Assembly: GCF_032362555.1 (NCBI RefSeq)
Contig: NC_083507.1
Coordinates: 8,249,001 to 8,313,000, forward strand
DNA: 64,000 nucleotides
DNA from: Amyelois transitella
Taxonomy: Eukaryota > Arthropoda > Insecta > Lepidoptera > Pyralidae
Reading direction: 5' to 3'
Shown here: positions 60,908 to 64,000 of the stretch, piece by piece
Numbering within the stretch: position 1 is the stretch's first letter
Layout of the letters: each line of letters begins with the position of its first letter
Notes under the pieces: model-generated
Told to the model about the DNA's origin: nothing
The model's input: only the letters and a program-made list of their open reading frames with translations
The model's database searches: none
Translations under genes and position numbers: made by a program

Positions 60908-63352
60908 TCACGCCTCTTTCCCGGAGGGGTAGGCAGAGACTACCTCTTTCCACTTGCCACGATCTCTGCATACTTCTTTCGCTTCGTCCACATTCATAAC
61001 TCTCTTCATACAAGCTCGGCGGTTTCGGGTACTTTTGACCTGACCCTTTACCAGGACGTCCATAATTTGATCAAGATACGTTCGTCTAGGTCTTCCCACT
61101 CCGACCTTTCCCTCCACACTCTCCTTGTATATCTGCTTAGTCAACCTGCTTTCATTCATCCTCTCCACATGACCGAACCATCTTAACATACCCTTTTCTA
61201 TTCCTGTAACTACATCTTCTTTCACATCACAACATTCCCTTATCACGCTGTTCCTTATCCTGTCACTCAATTTCACACCCATCATACTCCTTAACGCTCT
61301 CATTTCCACTGCATTTATCCTGCTTTCATGCTTCTTTTGCCATACCCAACTTTCACTCCCATACATTAATGTCGGGACCAACATGCCCCTGTGCACAGCC
61401 AGTCGAGCCTTTTTGGATAGTTTCTGACTGCTCATAAAGGCATGCAAAGCTCCATTCACCATGTTCCCCGCGTTCACTCTCCTTTCAATATCACTATCAT
61501 ACTTGCCATCTGATGTAAACTTTGATCCTAGATATACAAACTCTTTCACTTGCTCCACTTTTTCTCCTCCAATCAAAATATTACATGCTGTCATTTCTTT
61601 CTCCATTTCAAAAACCAGTGTTTTAGTTTCACTTACGTTCACTTTCATTCCTTTCTCTTTTAAAGCTTCATGCATACAGTTTACCATCTCCTGTAACTCC
61701 TCCGCTGATGACGCCAGTATAACCTGATCGTCGGCATAGAGCAGACATTTGACGAGTAACTCATTCATCCTTAATCCACTTTTAGACTCTTTCAAATCTG
61801 TCAAACAGCTATCCATAAATAGGTTGAACAGCCACGGTGACGCAACACATCCTTGCCTAACGCCTTTCTCAATCTTAAACCACTCAGTGTGCGCTCCGTT
61901 TATCCTGACACAAGCACTCGAATCCTCATATAAGGATTTCAGTGCTCGTATTAAGAGACTGCTCACCCCATGCATAGAAAGTGCTGACCACAATTCATTC
62001 CTCTCAACTCTGTCATAGGCCTTTTCCAGATCTACGAATGTGCAATAGACTTTTTGACTCTTGGCCAAAAACTTTTCGGCTATGCACCGCAAGGAAAAGA
62101 CCTGATCAGTACATACCATTCCCTTTCGAAATCCCGCTTGAGCATCCCATATTTTGTCATCAGTTTCATTCCTGACTCTATTAATCAATACCTTAGCATA
62201 CAATTTGCCGACGACGCTAAGCAGGCTTATACCACGATAATTTTTGCAGTCCAGCTGTGACCCTTTTCCTTTGTAAAGTGGCACGATAACAGCCTTACAC
62301 CAATCTTTTGGTACTCGGCCGCTTCTCCAACACAAATTGAAAAGGCAGTACAACTGACTAGCTACTACGCCTTTTCCTGCTTTAAGCATCTCGACCGACA
62401 CTCTATCACACCCAGCAGCCTTTCCCGCTTTCATACTCTTAAGTGCTTCCACAATTTCGAACATTTCAATTTCGCCTTCCATCTCATTCTCTTTTTCTTC
62501 GCTATAGCAGAAATCTTTCTTATTTCCTTCCTTTTTTTCAAATAAACTTTCAAAATAGTCCTTCCATATCTTTAGTACACATTCTTCTCCTTTCACAACG
62601 CTACCATCCTGGCATCTGATCCTAGTCAGCTCTCTGGTTATAGTATTTCCTCGGGCTGACCTTACGGATTTCCAGAATACTTTCAGATTTGACTGAAAGT
62701 CTTCTGATAGCCTTTTATCAAAATCCTCTTTATACTCTTCTTTCTTTCTAATCACAGCTTTCTTAACCAAATCTTTCATTTTCTTATATTCCTTACGTGC
62801 TTCATTCACATCTTCATCTATAACCTCTTGCATTCTTAAGTTAGCTTTTGCTGCTAACAAATCCAGCCATGCTTTCTTCTTTAATCGCACAAGTTCTTGC
62901 ACATCTTTACTCATCCACGCATTTTTGTGATTTTTTCCTTTCCTTCTTCTACTTACACCACACACTTCAACAGCTACTTTCACAATTCTTTCTTTAAATT
63001 CCTTCCATCCATCTTCAATATCGCTCATTTCATCTAAATCTTCAAATTCATCCTTCAGTCTATTAATATACTTCTTACCTACATCCATATCTTGCAAATT
63101 TTCTACTTTTACTCTTTCCAAAGCGCTGGTTTGCTCCCTTACCCTGTGCCGCCAGCGATGGAAGATACCCCTTATCCGGGATATCACCAGTAAATGGTCC
63201 GAGTCAATGCCAGCACCGCGATATGCACGGGTATCCAGCACTTTGTTCTTCAATCTTTCATCTACAATCACAAAGTCTATCATACTTTTTAAAATACCTT
63301 CCACTCTTGTGTAGGTGTGGATCTCTTTATGTTGAAACATTGAGTTCGACAC
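60908..63352 (-). CDS. LINE reverse transcriptase frame (end of endonuclease plus RT)
   Basis: 814 codons without a stop. It starts within the endonuclease domain: TYTRVEGILKSMIDFVIVDE and the catalytic SDH in GIDSDHLLV. RT follows, with AVIVPLYKGKGS and NYRGISLLSVVGKLYAKVL, the FVDLEKAYDRV Asp motif (about residue 440), KGVRQGCVASPWLFNLF and the YADD catalytic motif (LLYADDQVILA, about 538). The C-terminus holds LRWFGHVERM, then RPRRTYLDQ and a basic tail ending PSGKEA. No RNase H was seen. The first ATG is arbitrary: the natural protein would begin in the upstream endonuclease frame. The long undamaged RT frame suggests a young copy. Confidence 0.85.
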   Translation of the reverse strand: MSNSMFQHKEIHTYTRVEGILKSMIDFVIVDERLKNKVLDTRAYRGAGIDSDHLLVISRIRGIFHRWRHRVREQTSALERVKVENLQDMDVGKKYINRLKDEFEDLDEMSDIEDGWKEFKERIVKVAVEVCGVSRRRKGKNHKNAWMSKDVQELVRLKKKAWLDLLAAKANLRMQEVIDEDVNEARKEYKKMKDLVKKAVIRKKEEYKEDFDKRLSEDFQSNLKVFWKSVRSARGNTITRELTRIRCQDGSVVKGEECVLKIWKDYFESLFEKKEGNKKDFCYSEEKENEMEGEIEMFEIVEALKSMKAGKAAGCDRVSVEMLKAGKGVVASQLYCLFNLCWRSGRVPKDWCKAVIVPLYKGKGSQLDCKNYRGISLLSVVGKLYAKVLINRVRNETDDKIWDAQAGFRKGMVCTDQVFSLRCIAEKFLAKSQKVYCTFVDLEKAYDRVERNELWSALSMHGVSSLLIRALKSLYEDSSACVRINGAHTEWFKIEKGVRQGCVASPWLFNLFMDSCLTDLKESKSGLRMNELLVKCLLYADDQVILASSAEELQEMVNCMHEALKEKGMKVNVSETKTLVFEMEKEMTACNILIGGEKVEQVKEFVYLGSKFTSDGKYDSDIERRVNAGNMVNGALHAFMSSQKLSKKARLAVHRGMLVPTLMYGSESWVWQKKHESRINAVEMRALRSMMGVKLSDRIRNSVIRECCDVKEDVVTGIEKGMLRWFGHVERMNESRLTKQIYKESVEGKVGVGRPRRTYLDQIMDVLVKGQVKSTRNRRACMKRVMNVDEAKEVCRDRGKWKEVVSAYPSGKEA

Positions 63353-63378
63353 AAAAAGATCCCACTCTAGACAAATTT

Positions 63379-63987
63379 CTAATACACTTCGTCACCAAAC
63401 GCACCAAGCACCTTTTCATATCCATCACGCTTTACACCCACCCATCCATTAAAATCACCTAACATAATAATCTTCTCATTTGGCTTGGTAACTTTCAATA
63501 CTTCTCTTACACTATTCCAGAACTCCTCGTTTTCGCTTTTTGCTGATGTTGTACCCCTCGAACCCACATCCCAAGGTGCATAAACACCTAGAACGAAGAT
63601 CCGAGTGATTCCAACTTTCAGCCTAATCCATAGAAGACGAGGGCTGACACACTCATACTCATTCACGCACTCAGCCATTCGTGCAGAAAGAATTAGACCG
63701 ACCCCTTGACAGCCTCGGCTGGTACTGGAAATTCCAGACCAATACGCCGTGTAAGGGCCGTGCTGCGTCGCGTCGCATCCTTTCCGCTTCGTTTCATTCA
63801 CGCACAACACATCCAAACGTCTTTCATCCATCATCTGGCATACTTCCTCAATCTTATCCTTCATTCCTCCTCTTACATTCATCGTCGCAAAGCGGCTTTC
63901 AGCAGACTGCATACCGCTCCCGCCGGGAACGAGACGTGATGGGGTGCGGACACCATCGCCGCCATTTATATGCTTTTTAAGGTTCAT
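63379..63987 (-). pseudogene. LINE endonuclease frame, broken at its 3' end
   Basis: 202 codons starting 13 nt from the window edge. An AP-endonuclease-like fold is indicated by FATMNVRGG, DVLCVNETKRKG (catalytic Glu), VLGVYAPWD and MLGDFNGWVG. After GAFGDE the frame meets a stop. The sequence that should follow continues in another frame (visible as LEICLEWDLFVSNS just before the RT frame). A small deletion plus frameshift near 63370-63385 therefore separates endonuclease and RT. Confidence 0.8.
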
Positions 63988-64000
63988 AATGCGATTCCCA

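Larger units (their letters stand above)
60892..64000 (-). mobile_element. RTE-like non-LTR retrotransposon, nearly full length
   Basis: The 3' end is GGCGTGATTTTATG plus a TATG repeat tail (60892-60907). The two frames below cover endonuclease and reverse transcriptase. The 5' end lies at or beyond the window edge. Truncated relatives occur at 2176, 21590 and 54480. Its last ~50 bp match the 3' end of SINE family A. Confidence 0.85.

Noticed and set aside
60800-63980. Plus-strand frames across the LINE
   Set aside because: They are antisense shadows of the reverse transcriptase and endonuclease frames.

Overview
The window is insect nuclear DNA and almost certainly from a moth or butterfly. 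It is AT-rich, its genes are split by introns, and it carries dispersed short repeats of kinds I know from Lepidoptera: a ~270-bp SINE with a TATG tail, tRNA-headed SINEs, RTE-like LINE fragments, mariner, and piggyBac-like TTAA elements. It also holds an ommochrome-binding-protein gene, a lepidopteran family. No operons, CRISPR arrays or convincing tRNA/rRNA genes were seen.

Layout. 1-8125 (+): a lipocalin-like locus with two homologous 5' exons (1-276 and 2851-3147) and one set of 3' exons (6807-6975, 7809-8125). 9638-10459 (-): intronless ommochrome-binding-protein-like gene. 11836-13206 (-): three exons of an unrecognised Cys-containing protein, first exon missing. 14467-15440: remnant of an LTR retroelement. 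15563-23838 (-): nine-exon transporter of the SLC18B1 type. 26154-33694 (-): complete twelve-exon eIF2A gene. Its intron 8 appears to be a U12-type AT-AC intron carrying a mariner, which is itself interrupted by a 1,227-bp inverted-repeat element. 33695-34626: divergent promoter with four perfect TATCGATA (DRE) sites. 34627-35957 (+): ARMC7. 36001-36477 (+): mitochondrial dehydratase HTD2, 43 nt behind the ARMC7 stop. 38419-39231: piggyBac-like TTAA element. 40054-42674 (+): TATA promoter and gene for a follicle cell protein 3C-like secreted protein. 42675-60890: about 18 kb with no convincing gene, only repeat remnants and CpG-rich patches. 60892-64000 (-): nearly full-length RTE-like LINE with a broken endonuclease frame.

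The genes do not form one pathway. eIF2A, ARMC7 and HTD2 form a compact housekeeping cluster sharing one divergent promoter region, while the flanks are secreted or tissue-specific genes. The most interesting features are the apparent U12 intron with nested transposons, a SINE whose target-site duplication copied the 3' splice site of a transporter exon, the tight ARMC7-HTD2 arrangement, and the shared 3' tails of the SINE family and the resident LINE.

Exon models were built by hand from splice signals, reading phase and recognised protein families. No transcript data or database search was available.
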